A stretch of 64,000 nucleotides of DNA. It comes from Gluconobacter wancherniae NBRC 103581 (GTDB lineage: Bacteria; Pseudomonadota; Alphaproteobacteria; Acetobacterales; Acetobacteraceae). The stretch spans positions 1,054,001 through 1,118,000 of the forward strand of contig NZ_BJUZ01000001.1 of the NCBI RefSeq assembly GCF_007988885.1, in the 5' to 3' direction. A model generated the notes under the pieces. The model had not been told where the DNA came from. It worked only from the letters and a program-made list of their open reading frames with translations, and ran no database searches. The translations under genes and the position numbers were made by a program. This document shows positions 60,405-64,000 of this stretch, in pieces (within the stretch, counting starts at the first letter, position 1; each line of letters opens with the position of its first letter).

Positions 60405-60416
60405 TTTCTGTCAAAT

Positions 60417-60439
60417 CCCCGGTCCTTTGAGGGCCGGGG
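60417..60439 (+). terminator. Hairpin after grxD
   Basis: CCCCGGTCC and GGGCCGGGG pair over nine positions (one G-T) around a 5-base loop, 12 bases after the stop. Strong stem but no T tract. Confidence 0.55.
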
Positions 60440-60595
60440 AGTGCGATATATCTCCGTCAACCTGCCACATTGCCGCCATAAACATCTCAAAAATGGCAAT
60501 ACCTTGATTTTTTCATTTTGATGATCATTGGCGCTTGTCGAGGTATGATTTTACGGCATACGATGCCTGCATTCATTGGGAATGGGGCAAAGTCG

Positions 60596-60898
60596 ATGGC
60601 GCGAAATCTGGTCGGAAAAATGTTTCTTGGAGTTCTGGGTCTTGGGCTCTGCATGAGCGGTAAGGCACAGGCACGCGTCATCACCGACTGGGAAGCCAGC
60701 AAACTAACTCTGGATGCTCTGACCGCAACACCGGTTTATCACCACCCAGCGATGCGACATTTCGCTAGCAGCCACACCAGCCACTCCCGTATAGCCTATA
60801 ACACCCATCATACTGCAGCCGTTCGTACCGTTGCCTATCGCTACCATGCGCATGCTGGCGTTACGGCCGCGCATCACCACACCCGCCATCATACCTGA
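60596..60898 (+). CDS. Small exported His-rich protein (second, unrelated)
   Basis: 100 residues. Signal peptide of about 26 residues (VGKMFLGVLGLGLCMSGKAQA). The mature part has WEASKLTLDALTATP then a C-terminal half in which about one residue in four is His (YHHPAMRHFA, YNTHHTAA, AAHHHTRHHT). It does not align with the His-rich protein at 50.5 kb beyond composition. The ATG at 60596 starts the signal peptide; the open frame runs back to 60518 but adds nothing recognisable. Possibly metal-binding in the periplasm; not shown. Ends four bases from the convergent yraN stop. Confidence 0.68.
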   Translation: MARNLVGKMFLGVLGLGLCMSGKAQARVITDWEASKLTLDALTATPVYHHPAMRHFASSHTSHSRIAYNTHHTAAVRTVAYRYHAHAGVTAAHHHTRHHT

Positions 60899-60902
60899 TC
60901 TT

Positions 60903-63728
<2,826 letters not shown>

Positions 63729-63837
63729 GAAAGTTCCTTGCTGGGAAATTAAGGCTGGAAAAGAGCGGATTGTTTTTGCTGATACGGGCGTTCTGCGATA
63801 GTGACGACCCCGAATTCATTTTGGAGAATGGACCACG

Positions 63838-64000
63838 ATGTCAGAACACGCCAGCCAGTCCGAACTGAAGCGTTTTTTTCATGCCCCTCTCGCAGAAGTC
63901 GATTCCGAAGTTTCGGCCATTCTCAATGACGAACTGACACGCCAGCAGGACGGCATCGAGCTGATTGCTTCCGAAAACATGGCCTCCTTCGCCGTGATGG
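63838..64000 (+). CDS. glyA: Serine hydroxymethyltransferase, 3' end outside the window
   Basis: The first 54 codons are visible. The reading SEVSAILNDELTRQQDGIELIASENMAS is the family N-terminus (split: NDELTRQQ, IELIASEN). The enzyme makes glycine and methylene-tetrahydrofolate from serine with PLP. GGAG lies 11 bases before the ATG at 63838. Divergent from the permease gene. The frame runs off the window edge. Confidence 0.95.
   Translation, partial: MSEHASQSELKRFFHAPLAEVDSEVSAILNDELTRQQDGIELIASENMASFAVM

Overview
The window reads as chromosomal core DNA of an alphaproteobacterium, most likely an acetic acid bacterium (Acetobacteraceae); the genus cannot be fixed by eye. Pointers are a hopanoid cluster (hpnA-G with squalene-hopene cyclase), a lipoyl domain fused to the pyruvate dehydrogenase E1 beta subunit, a cysteine-free ribosomal protein L33, a Mg-type HemB, the PurS/PurQ/PurL form of FGAM synthase, and a LexA operator of the alphaproteobacterial type GTTC-N7-GTTC. 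No insertion sequence, prophage, CRISPR array, integrase or rRNA was seen. Coding density is very high and most neighbours on the same strand are joined by ATGA, GTGA or TGATG overlaps.

Layout. 1-2.3 kb: end of an SH3-domain protein, then pyruvate kinase. 2.3-14.2 kb: the hopanoid region. An HpnL-like membrane protein and prephenate dehydrogenase run leftward; hpnA-hpnB-hpnC run rightward; a leftward pair (a cupin and a HisC-like aminotransferase with a Tat-type signal) interrupts them; then hpnD-hpnE-shc-hpnG. HpnD, HpnC and HpnE make squalene from farnesyl diphosphate, Shc cyclises it, and HpnG, HpnA and HpnB act on the side chain or membrane steps. 14.2-17.8 kb: a sodium:solute symporter, rlmE and an exopolyphosphatase. 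17.8-23.9 kb: tRNA-Gln(CUG), guaB, rsmB, an acetyltransferase, a Na+/H+ antiporter and a YkuD protein. 24-31 kb: an orphan response regulator, xth, a dipeptidase, uvrC, pgsA, a lipoprotein and lexA.

31-38 kb: rpmG, ftsB, enolase, a DUF3429 protein, kdsA, pyrG, secG and tpiA. 38-44 kb: a PpiD-like foldase coupled to trpE-trpG-trpD-trpC. 44-50 kb: the pyruvate dehydrogenase operon pdhA-pdhB-pdhC-lpd followed by lipA and a COQ10-like gene, so the complex sits with the enzyme that makes its lipoyl cofactor. 50-54 kb: a His-rich exported protein, CinA, a lytic transglycosylase and a TerC protein. 54-60.4 kb: purB, purC, purS, an exported Rap1a/Tai-like protein, purQ, purL, bolA and grxD. 60.6-64 kb: a second His-rich exported protein, yraN, hemB, an amino-acid permease and the start of glyA.

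No clearly new multi-gene system was found. The points most worth following are: the exported Rap1a/Tai-like protein translationally coupled inside purSQL; the Tat-signal aminotransferase inside the hopanoid region, with an mRNA hairpin that would mask its ribosome binding site; a yraN reading frame whose conserved N-terminus has no ordinary start codon but has a CTGA junction with hemB; a 16-bp palindrome in the eno-ftsB gap; and two unrelated small His-rich exported proteins.
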